A DNA stretch of 64,000 nucleotides from Parapedobacter soli (GCF_025460835.1 NZ_JAMXAY010000020.1:1-64000), one strand, 5' to 3'. Numbered from the stretch's first letter, positions 15,940-24,996 are shown. Program-made: numbers and translations. Notes: generated from the sequence alone by a model not told the origin.

Positions 15940-17325
15940 ATGTTAGATGCATTGAAGAAAGCCTTCGGCGGAAATGACGAACCTCAATCGCCGTCTGGCA
16001 AAAAAAACGATATTACCCGAGAAAAATCGGCCGAACTTTATGAGCGGGCGCAGCAATACTTCCCCGGAGGTGTCAATTCGCCGGTACGGGCGTTCAAATC
16101 GGTATATGGCGTCCCCCTATTTGTCGACCGGGGCGACGGTTGTTACCTGTGGGATGCCGATGGCAACCAGTTCATCGACTACTGTTGTTCCTGGGGGCCG
16201 CTGATATTGGGCCATAACCACCCCAAAATCCGTGAGGGTGTTACCCAGGCTCTCGGAAAGGGTCTCAGCTTCGGTGCACCTACCGCGCTGGAAAACCAGC
16301 TTGCAGAGTTGATTCTCCAGCATAACCGGTACATCGAAAAAATCCGGTTTGTCAGCTCCGGTACGGAGGCCGTAATGTCTGCCATCAGGTTAGCCCGGGG
16401 TTACACAGGTCGCGACAAAATAATCAAATTCGAAGGGTGTTACCACGGCCACTCCGATTCGTTGCTGGTAAAGGCTGGTTCCGGACTGGTGACTTTCGGT
16501 GAGACCTCCTCTTCCGGTGTCCCTAAAGCATTTGCCGACGAAACCATCGTTATCCCCCTGAATGACCGGACTGCTGTGGAAACTGCGTTCGCACAATTCG
16601 AGGGGCAGATTGCAGCGGTAATCATCGAGGGCGTACCAGCAAACAATGGTTTGCTTATCCAGGACCGGGAATACATCCATTTTCTCCGGGATATCACCCG
16701 CCAGCACCAAGCGCTACTTATTTTTGATGAGGTCATCACCGGGTTCCGCCTTGGGTTTGAGGGTGCAGCTGCTTATTACGAGGTGCACCCGGATATCATC
16801 ACCTATGGCAAGATTATCGGCGGCGGCATGCCCGTAGGTGCCTACGGTGCGTCGAAGGCACTAATGGGTCACATCTCGCCGGATGGGGCGGTTTACCAAG
16901 CTGGCACCCTGTCAGGCAACCCGGTAGCCATGGCGGCAGGGATTGCCCAATTGACGGTGCTTAAAGGTAATAATTTTTATAAGAACCTCCATACGAAGAC
17001 GACCGAGTTTGTAGCGGCTATCCAACGGTATGCCGCGGCGAAGAACTACCGATTCAAGGTATTCCACATCGGTTCTATCTTTTGGTTTGCATTTACCGAC
17101 AAAGAACGCATTGCCGCTGCAAGCGACATTGACCACGGTAGCATGGATTACTACAAAGCGTTCCACCGCGAGTTGCTTAATCGCGGTATATACCTCGGTC
17201 CCTCGGGATACGAAGTAGGCTTCGTATCAGCAGTGCATACGAAGGTGGAGCTGGAAAAAACCAAGCGGGCGATTTTCGAAAGCTTGGATGAAGTATTCCG
17301 GGTTATGGCAGCCCCGAAATCATAA
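15940..17325 (+). CDS. hemL: Glutamate-1-semialdehyde 2,1-aminomutase
   Basis: A 461-residue PLP enzyme (class III aminotransferase fold) that converts glutamate-1-semialdehyde to 5-aminolevulinate, completing the two-step C5 route with HemA. Diagnostic blocks are YFPGGVNSPVRAF, the FVSSGTEAVMSAIRLAR cofactor-phosphate region, LIFDEVITGFR (the Asp contacting the pyridine ring) and TYGKIIGGGMPVGAYG with the PLP lysine. It is about 30 residues longer than E. coli HemL because of an N-terminal extension (LDALKKAFGGNDEPQSPSGK) of low complexity. The ATG lies 8 nt after the heptanucleotide array. Its last 6 bases overlap the end of the convergent uxaC gene. Confidence 0.95.
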   Translation: MLDALKKAFGGNDEPQSPSGKKNDITREKSAELYERAQQYFPGGVNSPVRAFKSVYGVPLFVDRGDGCYLWDADGNQFIDYCCSWGPLILGHNHPKIREGVTQALGKGLSFGAPTALENQLAELILQHNRYIEKIRFVSSGTEAVMSAIRLARGYTGRDKIIKFEGCYHGHSDSLLVKAGSGLVTFGETSSSGVPKAFADETIVIPLNDRTAVETAFAQFEGQIAAVIIEGVPANNGLLIQDREYIHFLRDITRQHQALLIFDEVITGFRLGFEGAAAYYEVHPDIITYGKIIGGGMPVGAYGASKALMGHISPDGAVYQAGTLSGNPVAMAAGIAQLTVLKGNNFYKNLHTKTTEFVAAIQRYAAAKNYRFKVFHIGSIFWFAFTDKERIAAASDIDHGSMDYYKAFHRELLNRGIYLGPSGYEVGFVSAVHTKVELEKTKRAIFESLDEVFRVMAAPKS

Positions 17326-18723
17326 ACCGAAATACTGTTTGGCGTTATAATAGCAGATATCCTGTATCACCTTGCCTGTCCACTCGATATCATCGGGTAG
17401 CAGGCCCCTGTTGATATCCTCGGCAAACAGGTTGCAAAGCAACCGCCGGAAGTATTCATGCCGCGAATACGACAGGAAACTGCGTGAATCGGTTAACATA
17501 CCAACGAAACAGCTCACCAGTCCGATATTCGATAGGGTATTGAGCTGTTGGGTCATACCATCCAACTGATCCAGGAACCACCAGCCCGACCCGAACTGCA
17601 TTTTACCCTTTACCCCGGCCGCTTGGAAATTACCCATCATTGCTGCGAAAACAGCATTGTCGGCCGGGTTGAGGTTATAAACTACCGTTTTGGCCAAGCG
17701 TCCGTCTTCTTCCAGGGTATTGAAAAAATGCTGCATGGCTTGTGCTTGCTGGAAATCACCGATGGAGTCATACCCGGTGTCGGCGCCGAGTTCACGTAAT
17801 TTGCGGCTATTGGTATTGCGGAGCGGACCGAGGTGAAACTGCTGCACCCATCCTTTATCGTGGTACACTTTGCACAATTCGGATAATACCACGAAGGTGA
17901 AAGCTTCTTCATGCTCGGCAGCTAAACGGTCATCGCCTGCCAGTACCTGTTTGAACACGTCGTCTAGCGAAACGGCTGTTTCCAGTTGTCTAGGAAGGGA
18001 GTTCAAGCCATGGTCGGCGATGCGGCATCCTTGGCTATGGAAATAATACAGTCTGTTCCATAGCGCATCCAACAACGTATCCAGATCTACAATGGCTATG
18101 CCGCTGCTGGCCTGCAACTGTTCGATATAACGACGGTAATCGTCGCCTTTACTGAGCTGGAACACCTTGTCTGGCCGGAATGTCGGCAAAACCTTTGTTG
18201 CAAACCCCGATTCGCTGATGGCCCGGTGATGGTGCAGATCGTCTACCGGGTCGTCGGTTGTCCCCACCATCTTCACTCCGAAATGCTGCAGCAGTTCGCG
18301 GGGGGAGAACCCCGGTGTTTGTAATTGTGCCGACGCTGCATCGAAAATACGGTCGGCATTGTCAGGCCCCAGCAACTCGGTGATGCCAAAAGGATTTTTG
18401 AGTTCCATGTGGGTCCAGTGGTACAGCGGGTTACGTAGTGTGTAAGGAACCGCTGCTGCCCATTTCTGGAACTTTTCCCGATCGGTGGCGTCGCCGGTTA
18501 TGTACCGCTCGTCCGTACCCAGCACCCGCAAGGCCCGCCATTTGTAATGGTCGCCGGCAAGCCAGATCCGGGTGATATTTTCGAACCGATTATCGGATGC
18601 GATAGTATCCGGGGGGAGGTGCGAGTGGTAGTCGATGATGGGCAGCTCTTTTGCATAGTCGTGATAGAGCCGTACTGCTTGCTTTGATTGAAGCAAAAAA
18701 TTATCTTGAAGAAAATAAGCCAT
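17320..18723 (-). CDS. uxaC: Glucuronate isomerase
   Basis: A 467-residue uronate isomerase of the amidohydrolase-related family, normal length. The metal-binding HxH is in DYHSHLPPD near residue 33, and the family blocks RLAKTVVYNLNPADN, SCFVGMLTDSRSFLSYSRHEYFRR and WTGKVIQDICYYNAKQYF are present. It isomerises D-glucuronate to D-fructuronate (and galacturonate to tagaturonate). The ATG at 18723 gives the usual MAYFLQDNFLLQ start; a TTG at 18741 overlapping the uxuA stop is an alternative. It is the last gene of the minus-strand operon SDR reductase, uxuA, uxaC. Confidence 0.94.
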   Translation of the reverse strand: MAYFLQDNFLLQSKQAVRLYHDYAKELPIIDYHSHLPPDTIASDNRFENITRIWLAGDHYKWRALRVLGTDERYITGDATDREKFQKWAAAVPYTLRNPLYHWTHMELKNPFGITELLGPDNADRIFDAASAQLQTPGFSPRELLQHFGVKMVGTTDDPVDDLHHHRAISESGFATKVLPTFRPDKVFQLSKGDDYRRYIEQLQASSGIAIVDLDTLLDALWNRLYYFHSQGCRIADHGLNSLPRQLETAVSLDDVFKQVLAGDDRLAAEHEEAFTFVVLSELCKVYHDKGWVQQFHLGPLRNTNSRKLRELGADTGYDSIGDFQQAQAMQHFFNTLEEDGRLAKTVVYNLNPADNAVFAAMMGNFQAAGVKGKMQFGSGWWFLDQLDGMTQQLNTLSNIGLVSCFVGMLTDSRSFLSYSRHEYFRRLLCNLFAEDINRGLLPDDIEWTGKVIQDICYYNAKQYFGL

Positions 18724-18737
18724 AGTTATGAGGTTAT

Positions 18738-19910
18738 TCAATTGTTTCCAACGATGCCGAGTTCCAGACCGCGGAGTTCGGCCAATCCACGTAGGCGGCC
18801 AATAGCCGAATAGCCGGGGGCGGTCGTTTTGGCCAGATCATCCAGCATCTGGTGCCCGTGGTCCGGCCGGAAGGGGATAGCTTCAGCACGTTGCTGGTTT
18901 TCTGCCACCAATGCCCGCACCACTGCGTACATATCGACATCGCCATCCAGATGGTCGGCCTCGTAAAAATTGCCCTGCCGATCTTTTTTAACATTACGTA
19001 GATGGGCAAAATACACACGTGATTTTACGGCATCGAAAATATCCGGGAGATCGTTGCCTGCACCGGCACCCAACGACCCCGTACAGAAACATATCCCGTT
19101 GAAGGGTCGGTCTAACGAATTGATGATATATAAGAAATCATCCTTATTGCTGGCGATGCGTGGCAGGCCGAGGATGGGGTAGGGCGGATCATCTGGGTGT
19201 ATCGTCATCCGTATGCCCTCTTCTTCACACACATCTGCGATAGACGATAGGAACCAGATCAGGTTTTTGCGCAGTCCATCAAAGCCGATGTCGGCATACT
19301 CACGGATACTTTCCCGCAATTCGTCCAACTCAATGCTCCGTTCGCCCGGAACACCCATCAGCACATTGTTTTTGAGCCTTTCAATCGCCTGCGGCGTATA
19401 TGTTTCAAACCTTTTTTGGGCTTCGGCACAGATTTCTTCTGGATAATCACGTTCGGCACCTTCCCGCTTCAACACAAACAAGTCGAATACCGCCAAGTCA
19501 TTCCAGTCGAAATACAGGGCTTTGGCCCCATTTGCCATCTCCAGGTCCAGTTGGGTACGGGTCCAATCCAATACGGGCATGAAATTATAACAAACGGTCT
19601 TGATGCCCGCTGCTGCCACATTCCGCAGGGTTTGCCTATAATTGTCTAAATAATGCTGTGCATCTGTACGCCGGGTTTTGATTGCTTCATGTACCGGGAC
19701 ACTTTCCACCACGGCCCATTTCAACCCGGCAGCTTCAATAAGAGCTTTACGGCTGCGTATAGCCTCTAACGGCCAAACCTCGCCGTGGGGGATGTCGTGC
19801 AGCGCCGTCACGATTGCTGTGGCGCCAGCCTGTTTAATATCCTGCAACGAAACGGTATCGGCGGGGCCATACCACCGCCATGCCTGTTCAAGTTTTTCTG
19901 CCATTTCCAT
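18738..19910 (-). CDS. uxuA: Mannonate dehydratase
   Basis: A 390-residue TIM-barrel enzyme that dehydrates D-mannonate to 2-keto-3-deoxygluconate. The start MEMAEKLEQAWRWYGPADTV followed by QAGATAIVTALHDIPHGEVW matches E. coli UxuA closely. Metal-binding His/Cys/Asp residues occur in RMTIHPDDPP, CFCTGSLGAGAGNDLPD and PFRPDHGHQMLDD. The ATG at 19910 lies 7 nt after the SDR stop; a GTG at 19928 would overlap the SDR gene. It is in the middle of the glucuronate operon. Confidence 0.94.
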   Translation of the reverse strand: MEMAEKLEQAWRWYGPADTVSLQDIKQAGATAIVTALHDIPHGEVWPLEAIRSRKALIEAAGLKWAVVESVPVHEAIKTRRTDAQHYLDNYRQTLRNVAAAGIKTVCYNFMPVLDWTRTQLDLEMANGAKALYFDWNDLAVFDLFVLKREGAERDYPEEICAEAQKRFETYTPQAIERLKNNVLMGVPGERSIELDELRESIREYADIGFDGLRKNLIWFLSSIADVCEEEGIRMTIHPDDPPYPILGLPRIASNKDDFLYIINSLDRPFNGICFCTGSLGAGAGNDLPDIFDAVKSRVYFAHLRNVKKDRQGNFYEADHLDGDVDMYAVVRALVAENQQRAEAIPFRPDHGHQMLDDLAKTTAPGYSAIGRLRGLAELRGLELGIVGNN

Positions 19911-19917
19911 ATATTGA

Positions 19918-20739
19918 TCACACCCCACTCCAAGCGTTGAACCCGCCGTCTACCAGTATGGTTTCGCCCGAAATAAAGCCGGAGGCATCGCTCAGCAAGA
20001 AAATCAGCGTGCCGGTGAGTTCCTTCGGGTCTCCCAATCGTCCGAATGCGGTGTTATTGACGAACCGTTGGGCGCGATCGGTGTATGATCCATTGGGGTT
20101 GGTGAGCAACGTGCGGTTTTGTTCTGTGAGGAATACGCCGGGAGCGATTGCATTCACCCGCACTTTATCACTGTACCGCTGGGCCAATTCCACGGCCATC
20201 CACTTGGTATAACCCTCAATTGCACACTTGGCCATATTGTAGCCCATTACACGGGTAATGGCTTGCTGGGCTGCCAGCGACGAGATGTTTACGATGGAGC
20301 CTTTCCCTTTCTCAGCGATTACTCTACCGAAAATGTGGGTAGGAATTACCGTACCAAAAAGATTAAGCTCCACAGCTTTCTGCGTATCGGTTATTTTAGC
20401 ATCGAAGAGGTTCTGGTCGGGTCCGATCGTTGCGCCGGGGATGTTTCCCCCGGCGGCGTTCACGAGGCCATCTATTGTACCCCAGGTATCTAATATTTGA
20501 TTTTTAGCTTGGTTTACGGCTTGCTCGTCCAGCACGTCGGTAAGTACCGCGATAGCTTCGCCGCCATTCTTTTTAATGGCTGCCACGCGCGCGTCCGCTT
20601 TTTCCCGGTTTCGGCCCAGCACCGCCACTTTAGCACCCGCCGCAGCAGTAGCCAAAGCAAACGATTCCCCCAAAACCCCTGTGGCGCCTGTAATCACTAT
20701 CACTTTACCGCTTAAAGAAAACTGTTCTATTCCATCCAT
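19918..20739 (-). CDS. SDR oxidoreductase, probable D-mannonate oxidoreductase (fructuronate reductase)
   Basis: A 273-residue classical SDR. The NAD(P) motif is TGATGVLGES near residue 18 (TGxxxGxG type), followed by NAAGG, the catalytic Ser in NISSLAAQQ, and Tyr-x3-Lys in GYNMAKCAIEGY. The context, directly upstream of uxuA and uxaC on the same strand, points to reduction of D-fructuronate to D-mannonate, the step done by the unrelated UxuB in E. coli. SDR replacements of UxuB are known in other bacteria. The reaction is inferred from position, not from the sequence alone. It is the first gene of the operon; its last bases reach the uxuA start region. Confidence 0.8.
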   Translation of the reverse strand: MDGIEQFSLSGKVIVITGATGVLGESFALATAAAGAKVAVLGRNREKADARVAAIKKNGGEAIAVLTDVLDEQAVNQAKNQILDTWGTIDGLVNAAGGNIPGATIGPDQNLFDAKITDTQKAVELNLFGTVIPTHIFGRVIAEKGKGSIVNISSLAAQQAITRVMGYNMAKCAIEGYTKWMAVELAQRYSDKVRVNAIAPGVFLTEQNRTLLTNPNGSYTDRAQRFVNNTAFGRLGDPKELTGTLIFLLSDASGFISGETILVDGGFNAWSGV

Positions 20740-20924
20740 AGTTTTTAGAAATAAGGTCTATCGTCCATTTAATCCCCAATATTAGTCAAAAATGGATGGA
20801 ATGATGACACCTTTTCACAGAAATATTCACGAAAACGTTGTAGGCAAACCGGTATACCGATGCGCCCAACTACGGCATTTACAAAAATTTAACAAAATTA
20901 TTTTAAGTTGTCGTTTTAAAGCGA

Positions 20925-20932
20925 TACTTTTG
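20925..20932 (+). promoter_or_regulatory. -7 promoter box of the HU gene
   Basis: TACTTTTG, a perfect TANNTTTG match, 60 nt upstream of the HU ATG. A TTTT tract lies at 20901-20904, about the position of a -33 element, and the DNA above it is AT-rich, as expected for a strong promoter. Confidence 0.55.
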
Positions 20933-20992
20933 CATCCCCAACATTGGAAGGGCTTACGTATTGAAAAATAATTAATTACAAAAATTATAGAT

Positions 20993-21277
20993 ATGACTAA
21001 GGCAGAAATTATAGCAGAAATCGCAAACAAAACTGGACTGGAGAAAGTAGACGTTCAAGAAACGGTTGAGGCTTTTTTCAAGGTCGTAAAAAACGCAATG
21101 ATTGGGGGTGAAAACGTATATGTTCGGGGTTTCGGTAGCTTTGTCGTAAAGAAAAGGGCGGAAAAAACTGCGCGGAATATTTCAAAAAACACCGCCATCA
21201 TCATCCCTGCGCACTATGTGCCGACTTTCAAGCCTGCTAAAACTTTTGTTGAGAAGGTAAAAGCTGGCAACAAGTAA
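20993..21277 (+). CDS. HU family DNA-binding protein
   Basis: A 94-residue protein with the complete HU/IHF fold: MTKAEIIAEIANKTGLEK (helix 1), the dimerising helix 2, then VYVRGFGSFVVKKR and the arm region ARNISKNTAIIIPAHYVPTFKPAKTF with the conserved intercalating proline area. It bends and compacts DNA as a homodimer. It has its own promoter and is followed 31 nt downstream by a TPR protein gene on the same strand. Confidence 0.94.
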   Translation: MTKAEIIAEIANKTGLEKVDVQETVEAFFKVVKNAMIGGENVYVRGFGSFVVKKRAEKTARNISKNTAIIIPAHYVPTFKPAKTFVEKVKAGNK

Positions 21278-21308
21278 TTTTGCAAGCAAGCAATTCACAT
21301 ACATACCC

Positions 21309-22139
21309 ATGCAGCAACAGGCCAAACAGGTAATCGCCATTACATCCGTCGTAATTTTGATGGGCGTGTTGTTGGCGCAGCCTATCAAAGGTTTGGTCAA
21401 TGAAAACAAAGAGGCCGCGAGTAGTGCCGCTGGCCCGCAGGTAACGCTTGAATCGGTGTCGCAAAGAGCCAAGGAGGGACTGAACCCCAGTATCATCCAG
21501 GAAATAACCGCTATAGAGGCGGAGCTGCAGCAAGCAGCTGATGCGGATAAGCGTAGCCTCTTGCGCCAACTTGCCACCAAGTGGGACGATGTGAATAAAC
21601 CTGCCCCGATAGGTTTCATCTATGAAGAGCTGGCTGGACTCGATGGACAGTTCGACGATTGGCTGAAAGCTGGCGACGCTTACCGGGAGGCCTATGCCAA
21701 TCTGCAAGATACCTTGGTGGCTGGGGCGCTCAACGAGTACGCGATCCATGCATACGAAAGGGCCCTGGAACTCGATTCTGCGAACTTGGACGCCAAGGCG
21801 GGGCTGGGCAGTGCTTACGTAACGGGCACAGCAAACCCCATGGCAGGCATCACATTGCTCCGTGAAGTAGTCAACGTAGATCCCACGCATATCGGTGCCA
21901 ATAAAAGTTTAGGTTTATTTTCGATGCAGTCGCGCCAGTTCGACCTTGCCATCGACCGGTTCAACACTGTTGTATCTCAACAACCCGATGCTGAATCTTA
22001 TTTTTACCTGGCAACAAGTTACGAAAACATTGGGCTGAATCGTGAGGCTATCGCCGCTTTTGAAAAAAGCAGAGATTTAGCAGCCGATCCGACCCTGACC
22101 CAGTTTATCAACCGTAAAATTGATGAACTGAGTAAATAA
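21309..22139 (+). CDS. TPR-repeat membrane-anchored protein
   Basis: A 276-residue protein. One hydrophobic segment at about residues 7-24 (QVIAITSVVILMGVLLAQ) is a signal anchor or uncleaved signal. The rest is helical with at least three tetratricopeptide repeats between about residues 115 and 265; the repeat pattern is clear in LNEYAIHAYERALELDSANLDAKAGLG and DLAIDRFNTVVSQQPDAESYFYLATSYENIG. The repeats would face the periplasm and bind a partner protein. It lies between HU and the mini-protein/RNase G genes, a gene order I recall from other Sphingobacteriaceae. The function is unknown. Confidence 0.8.
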   Translation: MQQQAKQVIAITSVVILMGVLLAQPIKGLVNENKEAASSAAGPQVTLESVSQRAKEGLNPSIIQEITAIEAELQQAADADKRSLLRQLATKWDDVNKPAPIGFIYEELAGLDGQFDDWLKAGDAYREAYANLQDTLVAGALNEYAIHAYERALELDSANLDAKAGLGSAYVTGTANPMAGITLLREVVNVDPTHIGANKSLGLFSMQSRQFDLAIDRFNTVVSQQPDAESYFYLATSYENIGLNREAIAAFEKSRDLAADPTLTQFINRKIDELSK

Positions 22140-22173
22140 TCATTAATATTTATTCATTTAAAAAAATTAAGCT

Positions 22174-22263
22174 ATGCCAAGCGGAAAGAAGAGAAAAAGA
22201 CACAAAATGGCTACCCACAAACGTAAGAAACGTTTAAGAAAAAATAGGCACAAGAAAAAATAA
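22174..22263 (+). CDS. Very small basic protein, AURKAIP1/COX24-domain type (candidate ribosomal protein bL38)
   Basis: A 29-residue protein, too short for most gene callers, in which 19 residues are Lys, Arg or His (MPSGKKRKRHKMATHKRKKR and nine more). The KRKRHKMxTHKRKKRLRKNRHKKK pattern is the AURKAIP1/COX24 domain shared with mitochondrial ribosomal protein mS38. I recall that a Flavobacterium ribosome structure contains a mini-protein named bL38 of this kind; I cannot confirm identity here. It starts 34 nt after the TPR gene stop and is followed by 241 nt with no gene before RNase E/G. Confidence 0.75.
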   Translation: MPSGKKRKRHKMATHKRKKRLRKNRHKKK

Positions 22264-22412
22264 GCTGCCTAGCATAGTCCCACTTCCGGGATGGGGTATA
22301 TAAATGAGCGTGGTGGCATCACCGCAGGTGCATCCACAATAGAACTCTGCCCCGAAACCGTTTTCGGAAGATCGAAATGGGATATGGATTAAACGTATTT
22401 TATTGTTTTATT

Positions 22413-22489
22413 CAAAGCAGGTTATTATCCTTTCACACATGACCACGACGAAGCTATTATTGTACCGTTTACGATGATTGCCTGCTTTG
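22413..22489 (+). promoter_or_regulatory. Inverted repeat flanking the ribosome-binding site of RNase E/G
   Basis: CAAAGCAGG (22413-22421) and CCTGCTTTG (22481-22489) form a perfect 9-bp inverted repeat with a 59-nt loop. The right arm ends 2 nt before AAAGGAG, the likely ribosome-binding site of the RNase gene (TTG at 22505). The 241-nt leader otherwise holds no gene. This could be a cis-acting leader for autoregulation. Confidence 0.4.
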
Positions 22490-22504
22490 CAAAAGGAGTA
22501 GCTG

Positions 22505-24058
22505 TTGGTAAAGGAGTTAATTATCGATTCGGCTCCCGAAAGGGGGGTCACTATCGCTTTACTTCAAGACAAACAGCTTGTAGAGCTTAATAAAGAACAA
22601 GCAAACAACAACTATGCTGTAGGAGACATTTACCTTGGTAGGATAAAGAAAATCATGCCGGGCCTTAATGCTGCCTTTGTAGACGTTGGTTATTCGAAAG
22701 ATGCGTTCTTACATTACCTGGACTTGGGCCCCCAAGTGCAGTCGCTCATCAAGCTCACCAAGTTAGTAAAGAAAGGCAGTTACAAAGAGAAACTGCTCGA
22801 TAGTTTAAAATTAGAAAAGGACATCAATAAAGCCGGCAAGATATCCGAGGTGTTGACCCGGAATATGCTATTGCCTGTTCAGATAGCCAAGGAACCTATT
22901 TCTACCAAGGGACCACGGTTAAGCTCTGATCTGTCCATTGCGGGAAGGTATGTTGTACTGGTCCCGTTTTCAAGTGCGGTGTCGATTTCCAAGCGAATCA
23001 AAGGCAACGCTGAGCGCAACCGATTAAAGAAGATCGTAGAGAGCATCAAGCCTACGAACTTCGGTGTGATTATACGTACTGTCTCAGAAGGGAAAGGCGT
23101 TGCCGAACTGCAAAAAGATTTATTGGATCTTATTTCAAAATGGGAAGTGCTTACCAGCCGTCTGCGGACGGCGGAACCGTCGCAGAAAGTCCTTGGCGAA
23201 ATGGACCGGACATCGACCATTTTGCGCGACATCCTCACCGATGAGTTTTCGCATATCTATGTCAACGAGCAGGCTATTTACGAAGAAACCCGCTCTTATG
23301 TGCAAGAGATTTCGCCCGATCTGGAGAAAATCGTCAAACTATACAAACACCGCGAGCCGATTTTTGAACACTTCGGGGTTGAACGCCAGATTAAGGCTGC
23401 CTTTGGTAAAACCGTCAACTTACACGGTGGCGCTTACTTGGTTATTGAACATACCGAGGCGTTGCACGTTATCGACGTGAATAGCGGCAACCGGACGGCC
23501 AATAAGGAAAACCAGGAGGAAAACGCATTGCAGGTCAACATGGAGGCAGCCAAGGAAATCGCCCGGCAGCTTCGCCTTCGCGACATGGGTGGCATTGTGG
23601 TTATCGATTTCATCGATATGCATAAGCCTAACCACCGTAAGGAACTGCATACCTACCTGAAGCAGTGCATGGCAGCAGACCGTGCACGGCACACCATACT
23701 GCCACCTAGTAAATTTGGCCTGGTACAGATTACGCGGCAGCGTGTGCGGCCCGAAATGACCATTGTTACCAATGAGAAGTGCCCGGCATGCGATGGCACA
23801 GGCGAGATACGATCTAGTATCGTACTGATGGACGACATCGAAAACAACCTGAGTTTCATCTTGCAGGAACAAAACGAAAAAGATATCACACTGTGTGTGC
23901 ATCCGTACATTTATACGTACCTCAAATCGGGCTTTATCTCGCGGCGGCTGAAGTGGTATTTTAAGTTCGGTCGTTGGATCAAGTTGAAATCGGTTGCTTC
24001 GTATTACCTTACCGAGTTCCATTTCTTCAATGGAAAGGAAGTCGAGATCAAACTTTAA
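22505..24058 (+). CDS. rng: Ribonuclease E/G family endoribonuclease
   Basis: A 517-residue RNase G-sized enzyme. It starts MVKELIIDSAPERGVTIALL from a TTG preceded by AAAGGAG. An S1-like RNA-binding insert occupies about residues 38-115 (VGDIYLGRIKKIMPGLNAAFVDVG). Catalytic magnesium ligands are in VIDVNSGNR and VVIDFIDM, and the zinc-link motif CPACDGTG is present at about residue 425. No long C-terminal degradosome scaffold is present, unlike E. coli RNase E. It processes rRNA and starts mRNA decay in the cytoplasm. Its terminator lies inside the end of the convergent miaA gene. Confidence 0.93.
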   Translation: MVKELIIDSAPERGVTIALLQDKQLVELNKEQANNNYAVGDIYLGRIKKIMPGLNAAFVDVGYSKDAFLHYLDLGPQVQSLIKLTKLVKKGSYKEKLLDSLKLEKDINKAGKISEVLTRNMLLPVQIAKEPISTKGPRLSSDLSIAGRYVVLVPFSSAVSISKRIKGNAERNRLKKIVESIKPTNFGVIIRTVSEGKGVAELQKDLLDLISKWEVLTSRLRTAEPSQKVLGEMDRTSTILRDILTDEFSHIYVNEQAIYEETRSYVQEISPDLEKIVKLYKHREPIFEHFGVERQIKAAFGKTVNLHGGAYLVIEHTEALHVIDVNSGNRTANKENQEENALQVNMEAAKEIARQLRLRDMGGIVVIDFIDMHKPNHRKELHTYLKQCMAADRARHTILPPSKFGLVQITRQRVRPEMTIVTNEKCPACDGTGEIRSSIVLMDDIENNLSFILQEQNEKDITLCVHPYIYTYLKSGFISRRLKWYFKFGRWIKLKSVASYYLTEFHFFNGKEVEIKL

Positions 24059-24996
24059 TTACTATGGGGCGGCATCATTGGCCGCCCCTTTTCTTTTAAC
24101 TTCGCCACCACCTCGGTGGCCATCTCGGCTACCGATCCATTAGCCAACCAATGGATTTTAAGCCCGTCTCTCTCCATTTTGCGGAAATAAGTCATCTGCC
24201 TTTTGGCAAATCGGTGTATCTCCGTATTCAGGCGCGCAAAGAACCTTGGATAATCCAGCTCGCCCAATAGATAACGCGTTGTATACTTATACTCCAGTCC
24301 GTAATACATCAGCCGCTCGGGAGGCACCCCCTTTTGTAGCAACTGTTTCACCTCTTCAACCAGCCCTTCGTCAAGCCGTCTTTCAAGCCGCTCGGTAATG
24401 TGTTTGCGTCTAATTTCCACAGGCGGATTAATGCCAAAAATCACTGCGGGGACCGCCACATGCTGATTTGCTGGTAGTGCTTGGTATTGGCACCATTTGC
24501 AGATCTCAATTGCCCGGACAAGCCGTTTCTTCGTGCTTGTATCGGCTTTGAACCCGGGTGGTCTGTTAAGCTTCTGGAGCATCCCGATAAGGTCTTCCCT
24601 CGGAAGGGCTTCAAGCCTGCTCCGCTCCGACGCATCGACCGGAATATGGCTGAAATCAAGCCGTTGCAGCACCGATTGGATATATAATCCGGTACCGCCG
24701 CACAGGATAGGCCGTTTGCCATGTCTTTCAATATCTGCCAGGGCTTCCTGGACGTCGCTGCGGTACTGGCTTACATGGTAGGTGTCGCCGGCCTCGCGGA
24801 TATCAATCAGAAAGTAAGGGACAGCCCCATAGGCGTCTAGGTCTTTCCCCGTGCCGATGTCCATGCCACGGTACACCTGCCGGGAGTCGGCACTGATTAT
24901 CGCCCCATCAATTTGCTTGGCTACCTCAACCGCCACCCGGGTTTTCCCGGAGGCGGTGGGGCCAAGTATCACGATGAGATCCGAGGAGGGGGTCAC
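24055..24996 (-). CDS. miaA: tRNA dimethylallyltransferase
   Basis: A 313-residue MiaA of normal length. It has the P-loop GPTASGKT near residue 12, DSRQVYRGMDIGTGK, and the tRNA-binding blocks GGTGLYIQSVLQ and YGLEYKYTTRYL, with RQMTYFRKMERDGLKIHW near the end. It transfers a dimethylallyl group to A37 of tRNAs reading codons that start with U. The start overlaps the stop of the upstream Gfo/Idh/MocA gene by 4 nt. The C-terminal codons (KGRPMMPPHSN) are also the DNA that forms the convergent gene's terminator hairpin, so the protein tail is probably constrained by it. Confidence 0.94.
   Translation of the reverse strand: MTPSSDLIVILGPTASGKTRVAVEVAKQIDGAIISADSRQVYRGMDIGTGKDLDAYGAVPYFLIDIREAGDTYHVSQYRSDVQEALADIERHGKRPILCGGTGLYIQSVLQRLDFSHIPVDASERSRLEALPREDLIGMLQKLNRPPGFKADTSTKKRLVRAIEICKWCQYQALPANQHVAVPAVIFGINPPVEIRRKHITERLERRLDEGLVEEVKQLLQKGVPPERLMYYGLEYKYTTRYLLGELDYPRFFARLNTEIHRFAKRQMTYFRKMERDGLKIHWLANGSVAEMATEVVAKLKEKGRPMMPPHSN
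24066..24097 (+). terminator. Rho-independent terminator of RNase E/G gene, inside miaA coding sequence
   Basis: GGGGCGGC (24066-24073), loop ATCATTG, GCCGCCCC (24081-24088), then TTTTCTTTT. The stem is 8 bp of pure GC. It starts 8 nt after the RNase stop codon and overlaps the last codons of miaA on the opposite strand. Confidence 0.85.
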
